Positions 9,248-17,657 of a stretch of DNA of 64,000 bases are shown here, piece after piece. Location of the stretch: NCBI GenBank assembly GCA_016718155.1, contig JADKEH010000007.1:1-64000 (forward strand). The letters run 5' to 3'. Positions within the stretch are counted from its first letter, which is position 1, and each line of letters begins with the position of its first letter. A model generated the notes under the pieces. That model was given only the letters and a program-made list of their open reading frames with translations, did not search any database and was not told the origin of the DNA. This DNA is from Candidatus Rhodoferax randersensis. GTDB lineage: Bacteria; Pseudomonadota; Gammaproteobacteria; Burkholderiales; Burkholderiaceae_C. The translations under genes and the position numbers were made by a program.

Positions 9248-10529
9248 AGGACGGCAGCCACAGGCTCAAGCCTGGCACAAACAGCAAAATCAGCAGGGTT
9301 ACGCACTGCATCACCACAAACAGCCAGGTGCCCTTGAAGATCGAGGGCAGCCCCACTTTGGGCAGCAGGGTGTTGATGACAAACAGATTCATGCCCACCG
9401 GTGGCGAGATAAGCCCGATCTGGATCACCATCACTATCAGGACGCCAAACCAGACCGGGTCAAAGCCGAGCGCGACCACGATTGGGAAGAACAGCGGAAT
9501 GGTCAGCAGCACCATGCTCAGCTCTTCCATCACCGTGCCCAGCAGCACATAGATGACCATCATGGCGCCAACCACCATGATTGGCGAGAACCCCTGGCTG
9601 GTGATCCAGTTCTTGAGGTCGCCCGGCATGGACGTGAAGTTGATGAAGTTGGCAAAGATGTGCGCCGCGATCAACAGTGCAAACAACATGGCGGTGGTGC
9701 GCGCCGATTCCACCAGCACATCGAGCAGGATGCGCCAGCTCAGGGTGCGCCGGAACAGGGCGAACAAGAAGGCGCCACTGGCGCCAATGCCAGCGCCTTC
9801 GGTGGTGGTGAAGACGCCGCCATAAATGCCCCCCAGTACCACCACCACCAGCACCAGCACACCCCAGATTCCACGCAATGCCTTCAAGCGTTGGGGCCAG
9901 GTGGAACGCTCGCCCGCGGGGCCCAGTTCGGGCTGGCGCCAGGTGACGTAGGAGATCACGGCCATCAACAGCAGGGCGGTCAGCAAGCCGGGAACGACAC
10001 CTGCGGCAAACAGCTTGCCAATGTGCGTTTCAGTGACGATGCCGTAGATCACCATGATGGTCGATGGCGGAATCATGATGCCCAAGGTGCCGCCCGCGGC
10101 GATGGTTCCGGTGGCCAGGGAGTCCGCGTAGCCCAGCTTTTTCATGGAAGGGTAGGCCACCTTGCTCATGGTCGCCGCGGTGGCAATGCTGGAGCCGCAA
10201 ATGGCGCCAAAACCGGCGCAGGCGGCAATGGTGGCGTGCGCCAGGCCGCCGCGCACATGGCCGATGAAGGCGTTGGCGGCGGCAAACAGCTCGTGCGCCA
10301 GGCCCGCGCGCGCCACAAAATTTCCCATCAGGATGAACAAGGGAATCACCGACAGCGTGTAGGCGAAGCCGGTCTCGTACACCACCTGGGCGGTGCTGGC
10401 AAAGGCCGGCCCCCAACCGCGTACCAGCCCGAGTCCGGCGGTGCCCACGATGGCCATGGCAAACGCCAGCGGCACGCGCAAGACCGCCAACGCAAATATG
10501 GCCAGGAAACCCAGCAAGCTTTCGGTCAT
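9237..10529 (-). CDS. dctM: TRAP transporter large permease subunit (DctM)
   Basis: Twelve-helix permease of a tripartite ATP-independent periplasmic transporter, using an ion gradient to import an organic acid bound by the DctP protein. The protein has 430 residues, hydrophobic throughout, with family segments GAICGSSIATAATMSKVAYP, GGTLGIMIPPSTIMVIYG and ISPPVGMNLFVI. The ATG at 10529 lies 10 nt after the DctQ stop, so the two are co-translated. The substrate cannot be read from sequence. Confidence 0.93.
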   Translation of the reverse strand: MTESLLGFLAIFALAVLRVPLAFAMAIVGTAGLGLVRGWGPAFASTAQVVYETGFAYTLSVIPLFILMGNFVARAGLAHELFAAANAFIGHVRGGLAHATIAACAGFGAICGSSIATAATMSKVAYPSMKKLGYADSLATGTIAAGGTLGIMIPPSTIMVIYGIVTETHIGKLFAAGVVPGLLTALLLMAVISYVTWRQPELGPAGERSTWPQRLKALRGIWGVLVLVVVVLGGIYGGVFTTTEGAGIGASGAFLFALFRRTLSWRILLDVLVESARTTAMLFALLIAAHIFANFINFTSMPGDLKNWITSQGFSPIMVVGAMMVIYVLLGTVMEELSMVLLTIPLFFPIVVALGFDPVWFGVLIVMVIQIGLISPPVGMNLFVINTLLPKVGLPSIFKGTWLFVVMQCVTLLILLFVPGLSLWLPSFMK

Positions 10530-10539
10530 GGTCAGGTAT

Positions 10540-11037
10540 TCAAAGGGTTCGGTTGGCGTGCGCCGCGTGGGCGCTGCCGCGCAGGCTGTCCCAGCACAGC
10601 CGCAGGTGCAACAGCCCACTGATGGCGCACAGACCCGCCATGCCAAAGATGAAGGGGGCCTTCGGGATGCCGAGCTGCGCCGTGGTCTCGCCGTTGTCAA
10701 TGAACTGCATCGCCGTCTGGCTCATCAACCAGCCCAGCCCGAGCAAGGCGGCGGCGCAGATAAGGTGGACCAGCAGGTCCTGCACATGGCGCACCAGATT
10801 GGGCAGAAACGAGTCGAGCGAGTCGAAGGTGACGTGCTCGTCGCGCAGTGAGACCAAGGGCAATGCCGCGAAGATCACCACCACCATCAATAGCTCGGTC
10901 AGTTCCAGTGAACCTGGCAGGGAGTGATCAAAGAACTTTCGCCCACCCACATCGACAAAAGTCAGGGCCATGATGGCAAAGAGGGCGCACGCGGACAGGA
11001 ATCCACAACATCTCTCAAGCAGCTTCTTCAATGACAT
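10540..11037 (-). CDS. dctQ: TRAP transporter small permease subunit (DctQ)
   Basis: Four-helix small membrane subunit of the TRAP transporter, about 165 residues, with the family segments TFVDVGGRKFFDHSLPGSLELTE and LPLVSLRDEHVTFD. The ATG at 11037 has GGAG directly against it, which is too close for a normal ribosome binding site; a GTG at 11061, eight codons upstream, is the alternative start. It is encoded between the binding protein and large permease genes, 123 bp after dctP. Confidence 0.9.
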   Translation of the reverse strand: MSLKKLLERCCGFLSACALFAIMALTFVDVGGRKFFDHSLPGSLELTELLMVVVIFAALPLVSLRDEHVTFDSLDSFLPNLVRHVQDLLVHLICAAALLGLGWLMSQTAMQFIDNGETTAQLGIPKAPFIFGMAGLCAISGLLHLRLCWDSLRGSAHAAHANRTL

Positions 11038-11160
11038 CTCCGTGCGGGGGCAACCGTTCACCTGGGCGACTCAGGGCGCCCAGCGGTTGGGGTGGTCTTG
11101 CGGGACAGATCGTAGCTTAGCGCAGCTTTGTCCCAGACCCATCAGCGCGGCGCAACTGTT

Positions 11161-12177
11161 CTACTTTTCCTGCTTGGCGATCTCGGCCCGGAACTCGGCC
11201 AGAACCTTGGCGGCGTCTTTCAAACCCTTGGCTTCGGCGTCCTTGACCCACTTCTGTTCGAGCGGCGCGGTGCGGGCTTTCACATCGGCGATGAACTTGG
11301 CATCGGGTCGAACCACGGTCACCTGGTTGGCCTGCATCATGCCAAGCGCCACGCGGTCAACCTTGTCCCAGCCACGGCCATACATGCGCGCGGCGACCTC
11401 GCCAGAGATGGCATCGACCGCTTTCTTTTCGTCCGGCGCCAGCTTGTTGTATTTGTCCTGATTCATCAGGAACACGAAACTCGTGTTGTACAAGCCGCCG
11501 GGGAAGATGGTGGCGTGTTTGATCAGCTTGTCGATTCGAAACGAGAGCGTGGACTCGGCCGGGAACAAGGTGCCATCCATCACCCCGCCGGACAGCAGTT
11601 CGTAGGAATCAGGGGCGGGCTTCAAGGTGGCGTTCATGCCCAGAGCCTTGGCCATCTCGTTGACCATGCCGCCGCCGACACGGAACTTCAGGCCGCTGAA
11701 ATCCTCGACCTTGGTGATGGACTTCTTGGTGTTGAAGGGGATGCCGGGGCCATGGGTGAACAGGGTAATGACCTTGACGCCCTGGTGCTCGGCAATCATG
11801 ACCGGGTTCTTTTGCGCGGCTTTCTGGAATGCGACTGAAATCGACTCCGCCGAGTTGCCCAGGAAGGGGAGCTCGGCCATTTGCGTGTAGACAAAACGCC
11901 CTGGCGTATAGCCGTGCACCGTGTAGGACACGTCGGCAAGGCCGTTCTTCACCGCATCATAGGTGCCGGGCGCTGCGGACACGCCGCGCGGCAGGATGTT
12001 GCACTTGACCTTGCCGGCGGTGTTTTTCTCCAGCAGATCGCACCATTCCTTCTGCACCGTGCTCAGGCTATGGGTGGGCGGTAGCCAGGATGACACGGTC
12101 AACACTGTCTGTGCGCTGGCGCTGCTCACGCCCAGCAGGGCGGCGGTTGCGAGGCAGGTACGTTGGAATAATTTCAT
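11161..12177 (-). CDS. dctP: TRAP transporter substrate-binding protein (DctP)
   Basis: Periplasmic solute receptor of 338 residues. A signal peptide of about 22 residues (ending SASA) precedes a DctP-fold domain. The ligand-binding region includes KFRVGGGMVNEMAKALG, close to the position where the family's conserved Arg contacts the substrate carboxylate. A good ribosome binding site (AGGAG) precedes the ATG at 12177. First gene of dctPQM. The substrate is unknown; the proximity to fatty-acid and acyl-CoA genes does not prove a link because the gene points away from them. Confidence 0.92.
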   Translation of the reverse strand: MKLFQRTCLATAALLGVSSASAQTVLTVSSWLPPTHSLSTVQKEWCDLLEKNTAGKVKCNILPRGVSAAPGTYDAVKNGLADVSYTVHGYTPGRFVYTQMAELPFLGNSAESISVAFQKAAQKNPVMIAEHQGVKVITLFTHGPGIPFNTKKSITKVEDFSGLKFRVGGGMVNEMAKALGMNATLKPAPDSYELLSGGVMDGTLFPAESTLSFRIDKLIKHATIFPGGLYNTSFVFLMNQDKYNKLAPDEKKAVDAISGEVAARMYGRGWDKVDRVALGMMQANQVTVVRPDAKFIADVKARTAPLEQKWVKDAEAKGLKDAAKVLAEFRAEIAKQEK

Positions 12178-12495
12178 CGGGCGCTCCTTTAATGGTATTG
12201 CTATGCAAATATATAGATGTGTGACATGTTTGCGGCTCCATGTTTACCCGAATAGCCACGCCCAATTCGCGTCGAAGTTGCGTTGGCGCATGGTTTTGAT
12301 CGCAGGGAGGACCGGCCACGGCATCGTGTCAAACACGGCATGTATAATTCAAAAAAGCACGATCGTTCGTTTTTGTCGAAGCAAGCCTTTGTCACCCTGG
12401 CGCGCAGGCGGTCCAACGGGGCAGCATAGAATCGATACAGTTGACGTGCACGTCAAGTAAATCAGCCGTTTTTCTAACTATCTGGAGTCGCAGCA
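12178..12495. promoter_or_regulatory. 318-bp divergent intergenic region between dctP and etfB
   Basis: No gene is seen. Toward etfB there is a perfect -10 box TATAAT at 12343-12348, preceded by a small inverted repeat (CGTGTCAAACACG, 12325-12337); a matching -35 is poor. A 16-bp perfect palindrome at 12441-12456 lies between that box and the etfB start. The dctP promoter must also lie here but I could not identify it. Confidence 0.5.
12441..12456. promoter_or_regulatory. perfect palindromic operator upstream of etfBA
   Basis: TTGACGTGCACGTCAA is identical to its reverse complement and ends 39 nt before the etfB ATG. It resembles the ACGT-containing operators used by LiuR (MerR family) and related regulators of branched-chain amino acid and fatty acid degradation in proteobacteria. 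A related site lies before the dehydrogenase gene at 33831. Confidence 0.6.
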
Positions 12496-13266
12496 ATGAA
12501 AGTCCTGGTCGCCGTCAAGCGCGTGGTGGACTACAACGTGAAAGTTCGGGTCAAGTCCGACAACACCGGTGTAGACATCGCCAACGTGAAAATGAGCATG
12601 AACCCCTTTGACGAGATCGCAGTGGAGGAAGCCATGCGTCTCAAGGAAAAAGGTGTTGTGACCGAAGTGATCGCCGTCTCTTGCGGCGTCGCCCAGTGCC
12701 AGGAAACGCTGCGCACTGCGATGGCGATCGGTGCCGATCGCGCCATTCTGGTGGAAACCACCGAGGAATTGCAGCCCTTGGCCGTGGCAAAACTGCTCAA
12801 GGCTTTGGTGGACAAGGAACAACCGGGCCTGGTGATTCTGGGCAAGCAGGCCATTGACGATGACTGCAACCAGACCGGCCAGATGCTGGCAGCCTTGTGC
12901 GATCTGCCCCAGGCCACTTTCGCCAGCAAGGTCGAAGTGCTGGCCGGAGATGGCACCGGTGCCATGGGCAAGGCCTCGGTCACGCGTGAAGTTGACGGTG
13001 GCCTGGAGACCCTGTCGGTCAGCCTGCCTGCCATCATCACCACCGACCTGCGCCTGAACGAGCCGCGCTACGTGACGCTGCCCAACATCATGAAAGCCAA
13101 GAAGAAGCAGCTCGATGTGTTCAAGCCCGAAGACCTCGGCGTCAACGTGACCGCGCACATCAAGACCCTCAAGGTGGTGGAGCCGCCCAAGCGCAGCGCT
13201 GGCATCAAGGTGCCCGATGTGGCCACGCTGGTGGCCAAGCTGAAAAATGAAGCGAAAGTGATTTGA
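12496..13266 (+). CDS. etfB: electron transfer flavoprotein subunit beta
   Basis: Beta subunit of the soluble ETF heterodimer, which takes electrons from acyl-CoA dehydrogenases and passes them to ETF:ubiquinone oxidoreductase. The AMP-binding signature region (LGKQAIDDDCNQTGQMLAALCDLPQATFAS) is intact and the N-terminus MKVLVAVKRVVDYNVKV is canonical. The length of 256 residues is near normal. The ribosome binding site is TGGAG. etfA follows after 9 nt in the same operon. The palindrome upstream suggests control by a repressor of acyl-CoA or branched-chain catabolism. Confidence 0.97.
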   Translation: MKVLVAVKRVVDYNVKVRVKSDNTGVDIANVKMSMNPFDEIAVEEAMRLKEKGVVTEVIAVSCGVAQCQETLRTAMAIGADRAILVETTEELQPLAVAKLLKALVDKEQPGLVILGKQAIDDDCNQTGQMLAALCDLPQATFASKVEVLAGDGTGAMGKASVTREVDGGLETLSVSLPAIITTDLRLNEPRYVTLPNIMKAKKKQLDVFKPEDLGVNVTAHIKTLKVVEPPKRSAGIKVPDVATLVAKLKNEAKVI

Positions 13267-13275
13267 GGAACGAAT

Positions 13276-14208
13276 ATGACTGCTTTAGTGATTGCTGAAC
13301 ACGACAACGCCACCATCAAGGGTGCCACTCTCAACACCGTCACCGCGGCCGCCCTGTGCGGCGGCGAGGTGCACGTCCTGGTGGCGGGTGCCAACGCCGC
13401 CGCTGCCGCCGCTGCGGCCGCACAGATCGCTGGCGTGAGCAAAGTCCTGCACGCCGAAGGCGAAGGCTTTGCCCACGGCCTGGCCGAGAACATGGCCGCG
13501 CAGGTATTGGCCATCGCCGCGGACTACAGCCACATCCTGTTTCCGGCCACCGCTTCGGGCAAGAACATTGCGCCCCGCGTGGCGGCCAAGCTCGATGTGG
13601 GCCAGATTTCCGACATCATCAAGGTGCACGGCGCCGATACCTTTGATCGGCCGATCTACGCCGGCAACGCCATTGCCACGGTGCAAAGCCTCGATGAGAC
13701 AAAGGTCATCACGGTGCGAACCACCGGTTTTGATCCGGCCGCCGCCACCGGTGGATCGGCCGCGGTGCAAAGCCTGACAGCGGTCGCCGCCAGCACCAAG
13801 GCGACTTTCGTTGGCAGTGAAATTGCCAAGAACGACCGGCCCGAGTTGACCGCCGCCAAGATCATCGTCTCCGGTGGCCGTGCGCTGGGTTCCAGCGAAA
13901 AATTCAATGAAGTCATGACGCCGCTGGCCGACAAGTTAGGCGCCGCGCTGGGAGCGTCGCGTGCCGCCGTCGATGCGGGCTATGCTCCGAATGACTGGCA
14001 GGTTGGACAGACCGGCAAGATCGTCGCACCCCAGCTGTACATCGCCTGTGGCATCAGTGGTGCCATTCAGCACCTGGCCGGCATGAAGGACAGCAAGGTG
14101 ATCGTGGCGATCAACAAGGACCCCGAGGCGCCGATTTTCAGCGTGGCGGACTATGGCCTGGAAGCCGATCTGTTTGTGGCCGTGCCGGAGCTGATCGCGG
14201 CCTTGTAA
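13276..14208 (+). CDS. etfA: electron transfer flavoprotein subunit alpha
   Basis: FAD-binding alpha subunit of ETF, 310 residues. The C-terminal FAD domain signature LYIACGISGAIQHLAGMKDSKVIVAINKDPEAPIF is complete. An alanine-rich stretch (about residues 38-52) is a loop or helix feature of the N-terminal domain. It lies 9 nt after etfB and is followed by an intrinsic terminator, so etfBA forms its own unit with possible read-through into the acyl-CoA dehydrogenase gene. Confidence 0.97.
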   Translation: MTALVIAEHDNATIKGATLNTVTAAALCGGEVHVLVAGANAAAAAAAAAQIAGVSKVLHAEGEGFAHGLAENMAAQVLAIAADYSHILFPATASGKNIAPRVAAKLDVGQISDIIKVHGADTFDRPIYAGNAIATVQSLDETKVITVRTTGFDPAAATGGSAAVQSLTAVAASTKATFVGSEIAKNDRPELTAAKIIVSGGRALGSSEKFNEVMTPLADKLGAALGASRAAVDAGYAPNDWQVGQTGKIVAPQLYIACGISGAIQHLAGMKDSKVIVAINKDPEAPIFSVADYGLEADLFVAVPELIAAL

Positions 14209-14245
14209 ACCCCTGCGCGCGAACATTCGCGCGCCTCAGAACTCA

Positions 14246-14284
14246 GCCGCCTGGCCTGGACGACTTCCGGCAGGCGGCTTTTTT
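14246..14284 (+). terminator. intrinsic terminator after etfBA
   Basis: Stem GCCGCCTG (14246-14253) / CAGGCGGC (14271-14278) followed by six T. It lies 37 nt after the etfA stop and 17 nt before the next start codon. Confidence 0.85.
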
Positions 14285-14301
14285 GTAGCAGGAGATTCAC
14301 C

Positions 14302-16092
14302 ATGAGTTACGTCGCCCCGGTCAAAGACATGATGTTTGCCATCCAGTACCTGGCAGATATCGAGCAGGTTGCCAAGATCCCCGGTTTTGAAGACGCCGGT
14401 CTCGACACCGCGCAGGCGGTGCTGGAAGAGGCGGCCAAGTTCAACGAAGGCGTGCTCGCGCCGCTGAACTGGGAGGGCGACAAGTACCCATCGAGTTGGC
14501 ACGATGGCAAGGTGACGGCTACGCCGGGCTTCAAAGAGGCGCACCGCCAGTTTGCTGAGGCCGGTTGGCAGGGACTGCAGCACCCCACCGAGTTCGGCGG
14601 CCAGGGCCTGCCCAAGACCATTGGCGCGGCAGTGGGCGAGATGCAGAACTCGGCCAACATGAGCTTTGCGCTGTGCCCGCTGCTGAGCGACGGCGCGATC
14701 GAGGCCTTGCTCACTGCAGGCTCGGATGAACTCAACGCGGTCTATCTGGAGAAGCTGGTCAGCGGCCAGTGGACCGGCACCATGAACCTGACCGAGCCTC
14801 AGGCAGGTTCGGACCTGGCGATGGTGCGCAGCCGTGCCGAGCCGCAGCCCGATGGCAGCTACAAGATTTCGGGCACCAAAATCTTCATCACCTGGGGCGA
14901 GCATGACCTGACCGACAACATTGTTCACCTGGTGCTGGCGCGCGTCTCGGGCGCCCCCGAAGGTGTGAAAGGCATCAGCCTGTTTGTCGTGCCGAAATTC
15001 ATGGTCAATGCGGACGGGTCACTTGGCGCGCGCAACGATGTGCATTGCGTCAGCATCGAGCACAAGCTGGGCATCAAGGCCAGCCCGACAGCGGTGTTGC
15101 AGTTTGGTGACAAGGGTGGCGCCGTCGGTTACCTGGTCGGCCAGGAGAATCGCGGGTTGGAGTACATGTTCATCATGATGAACGCGGCCCGTTTCGGCGT
15201 GGGCGTGCAGGGCATTGCGATTGCCGAGCGCGCCTACCAAAAGGCGGTGAACTTCGCCAGGGAGCGCGTGCAGAGCCGACCGGTCGATGGTTCGATGGCG
15301 GCCAGTGCGCCGATCATTCACCACCCCGACGTCAAGCGCATGCTGATGACCATGCGCGCCACCGTGCAGGGGTGTCGCAGCATGGCGCTGGTGGCCGCTG
15401 CCGCGTACGATGCCGCGCACCACCATCCAGACCCGGACGTGCGCAAGCCCAACCAGGCCTTCTATGAATTCATGGTGCCTTTGATCAAGGGTTACAGTAC
15501 CGAGATGAGTCTGGAGGTGACGTCGCTGGGGGTGCAGGTGCACGGTGGCATGGGTTTCATCGAGGAGACCGGCGCGGCACAGTACTACCGTGACGCCAAG
15601 ATCCTGACCATCTACGAAGGCACCACCGCCATCCAGGCCAATGATCTGGTGGGTCGCAAAACCGCCCGTGATGGGGGCCAGTCAGCCAAGGCGATTGCTG
15701 GCCAGGTTGAACGCACTGAAGCCGAACTGACGGCCAACGGCAGTGCCGACGCGCTGGCCGTGGCCAAGCGACTTAAGGCGGCGCGCGAGGCCTTCGTGCA
15801 CGTGGTTGACTTTGTCGTGGGCAACACTAAAGCCAGCCCCAATGCGGTGTTTGCCGGCAGCGTGCCTTACCTGATGCTAAGCGGCAATCTGATGGCGGGC
15901 TGGCAATTGGCGCGAGCGCTGTTGGTGGCGCAAGCGCAGATCGCGGCGGGCAACGATGTGGCCTTCATGCAGGCCAAGATTGTGACGGCCCGTTTTTACG
16001 CCGACCACATGCTGACCAAGGTGCCGGGTTTGCGCGACGCCGTGCTCGAAGGTAGCCAGAGTGTCACCGCGCTGGCGCTGGATGCATTCTGA
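14302..16092 (+). CDS. acyl-CoA dehydrogenase with C-terminal extension (DmdC/FadE-like, about 600 aa)
   Basis: FAD-dependent acyl-CoA dehydrogenase of the long bacterial class with an extra C-terminal domain. In order it has an N-terminal helical domain, the FAD-contacting signature TGTMNLTEPQAGSDLA (about residues 155-170), a middle domain, and a C-terminal helical domain carrying GGMGFIEETGAAQYYRDAKILTIYEGTTAIQANDL; the Glu of YEGTT is the likely catalytic base. Electrons would go to the EtfBA encoded just upstream. The AGGAG ribosome binding site is close to the ATG. Substrate chain length or type cannot be told from sequence; DmdC-like members use methylmercaptopropionyl-CoA, others use aliphatic acyl-CoA. 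Confidence 0.92.
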   Translation: MSYVAPVKDMMFAIQYLADIEQVAKIPGFEDAGLDTAQAVLEEAAKFNEGVLAPLNWEGDKYPSSWHDGKVTATPGFKEAHRQFAEAGWQGLQHPTEFGGQGLPKTIGAAVGEMQNSANMSFALCPLLSDGAIEALLTAGSDELNAVYLEKLVSGQWTGTMNLTEPQAGSDLAMVRSRAEPQPDGSYKISGTKIFITWGEHDLTDNIVHLVLARVSGAPEGVKGISLFVVPKFMVNADGSLGARNDVHCVSIEHKLGIKASPTAVLQFGDKGGAVGYLVGQENRGLEYMFIMMNAARFGVGVQGIAIAERAYQKAVNFARERVQSRPVDGSMAASAPIIHHPDVKRMLMTMRATVQGCRSMALVAAAAYDAAHHHPDPDVRKPNQAFYEFMVPLIKGYSTEMSLEVTSLGVQVHGGMGFIEETGAAQYYRDAKILTIYEGTTAIQANDLVGRKTARDGGQSAKAIAGQVERTEAELTANGSADALAVAKRLKAAREAFVHVVDFVVGNTKASPNAVFAGSVPYLMLSGNLMAGWQLARALLVAQAQIAAGNDVAFMQAKIVTARFYADHMLTKVPGLRDAVLEGSQSVTALALDAF

Positions 16093-16113
16093 TTTGCTGC
16101 GTATTCGATAGCT

Positions 16114-16149
16114 ACCTGGGCCCTTGAAATAAGGGTTACAGGCTTTTTT
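16114..16149 (+). terminator. probable intrinsic terminator after the acyl-CoA dehydrogenase gene
   Basis: Imperfect stem CCTGGGCCCTT / AAGGGTTACAGG around a GAAAT loop, followed by six T. It begins just after a GATAGCTA sequence and may belong to the same repeat family as the 17-nt palindromes. Confidence 0.5.
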
Positions 16150-16180
16150 ACCCATAATGTTTGCCCGCGCTGGAGATCTC

Positions 16181-17146
16181 ATGTCACGCCTGCCCGCACC
16201 TCTGAACACGCTGCCGTTTCCGGTGATCGGCGCTCCTTTGTTCATCATCAGCAACCCCAAGCTGGTGATCGCTCAATGTATCGCCGGCGTGGTGGGCGCC
16301 ATGCCGGCCCTCAATGCGCGTCCGGCCGAATTGCTGGAAGAATGGCTCAAGGAAATCACCGAGACACTGGACGCCTACAACCAGGCGCACCCCAACCAGC
16401 CGGCGGCGCCCTTCGCCATCAACCAGATCGTGCACAAAAGCAATGACCGGCTGGAGCACGATATGGCGCTGTGTGTGAAGTACAAGGTGCCGATCATCAT
16501 CACGTCGCTCGGCGCGCGCGAGGACATCAATGCCGCGGCCCATTCCTACGGCGGCGTGGTGTTGCATGACGTGATCAACAACAAACACGCCCATAAGGCG
16601 ATCGAGAAAGGCGCCGACGGCCTGATTGCCGTGGCGGCCGGGGCCGGCGGGCACGCGGGGGTCAAGAGCCCGTTTGCGCTGGTGCAGGAAATCCGCCAGT
16701 GGTTTGATGGCCCCATCGCACTCAGTGGTGCGATTTCTACCGGTGATGCGGTGCTGGCGGCACAGGCCATGGGCGCGGACTTTGCCTACATCGGTTCGGC
16801 CTTCATCGCCACCGAGGAAGCGCGCGCCTCCGACGCCTACAAGCAGGCGATTGTGGACAGCAACTCAGACGACATCGTCTACAGCAACCTGTTCACGGGT
16901 GTGCATGGCAATTACCTGGCGCCCAGCATTCGCAATGCTGGTATGGACCCGGATAACCTGCCGGTCAGCGACCCCAGCAAGATGAACTTCGGCGGCGACA
17001 AGAGCAAAGCCTGGAAAGACATCTGGGGTTGCGGCCAGGGTATTGGCGCGGTCGCCGCGGTTCAGAGCACGGCTGATTATGTGGCCCAGCTCAAACGGGA
17101 ATACGTAGCGGCGCGGGAGCGGCTGCTGGCGCGGGTGTACGCCTGA
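16181..17146 (+). CDS. NAD(P)H-dependent flavin oxidoreductase, nitronate monooxygenase family
   Basis: FMN-binding TIM-barrel enzyme of 321 residues related to nitronate monooxygenases and trans-2-enoyl-ACP reductase-like oxidoreductases. Family features are the N-terminal PVIGAPLFIIS, the active-site segment GADGLIAVAAGAGGHAG with the conserved His, and the phosphate-binding GAISTGDAVLAAQAMGADFAYIGSAFIAT. I chose the ATG at 16181 because GGAG precedes it at good spacing; the ATG at 16157 adds eight residues. The physiological substrate is uncertain, and activity on nitronates is not guaranteed. Confidence 0.88.
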   Translation: MSRLPAPLNTLPFPVIGAPLFIISNPKLVIAQCIAGVVGAMPALNARPAELLEEWLKEITETLDAYNQAHPNQPAAPFAINQIVHKSNDRLEHDMALCVKYKVPIIITSLGAREDINAAAHSYGGVVLHDVINNKHAHKAIEKGADGLIAVAAGAGGHAGVKSPFALVQEIRQWFDGPIALSGAISTGDAVLAAQAMGADFAYIGSAFIATEEARASDAYKQAIVDSNSDDIVYSNLFTGVHGNYLAPSIRNAGMDPDNLPVSDPSKMNFGGDKSKAWKDIWGCGQGIGAVAAVQSTADYVAQLKREYVAARERLLARVYA

Positions 17147-17168
17147 CTGAAGCGTCGGGGCAGGTCGT

Positions 17169-17657
17169 TTACGGCTTGGGGCAATCACACACGTCGTTGC
17201 CCTTGTCAAACACGATACGCCACGTGTTCGGTGCCTCGAGGCGCCAGATGGAAGTGAAGGTGGCCACCAGTTTGCCTGCGGGATCGTAGACCGGGCCCGA
17301 GCTCATGGCCAGCGTGCCGGAGGCCAGCACCACCACGTCTTTGGGCGCCCACGAGAACGGTGCCTGCGGGGTGGCGTAGAAACGGCTCCACCACTCGATG
17401 ACGGCCTGCTTGCCGTGCAGCGGTGTCGGGCCCGAGAAGAAGATCGTTTCTTCCGAAAGAAACCGACCGAAAGCGGCCAGATCGCGATCGGCCATGGTCT
17501 TGGCAAAGGCGCGTTCGGTATCGGCAACTTGTTGCTGCAGGTCACTGCTTGTAGTCTTGGGCGGTGTCACGGCACATCCTTGTACGAGCGCCGCCAGGCT
17601 GAACGCCCAGGCGGCGAAGTGGGCGCGCCAACGCGGCACTTGCGACGGGCGTGTCAT
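17169..17657 (-). CDS. NTF2-like/SnoaL-like (DUF4440) lipoprotein
   Basis: Small protein of 162 residues. An N-terminal signal segment ends in a lipobox LVQGC (Cys28), so the protein is probably lipid-anchored to the envelope. The rest is an NTF2-like cone fold (ERAFAKTMADRDLAAFGRFLSEETIFF, then HGKQAVIEWWSRFY). The function is unknown; the fold often binds small ligands. The ATG (17655-17657) overlaps the stop of the upstream thioredoxin-like lipoprotein gene in an ATGA, implying coupled translation. Confidence 0.82.
   Translation of the reverse strand: MTRPSQVPRWRAHFAAWAFSLAALVQGCAVTPPKTTSSDLQQQVADTERAFAKTMADRDLAAFGRFLSEETIFFSGPTPLHGKQAVIEWWSRFYATPQAPFSWAPKDVVVLASGTLAMSSGPVYDPAGKLVATFTSIWRLEAPNTWRIVFDKGNDVCDCPKP

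Noticed and set aside
12196..12213. Seventh copy of the 17-nt palindrome upstream of dctP
   Set aside because: GCTATGCAAATATATAG lacks the RTAGY end at the fixed distance, so it does not fit the motif.
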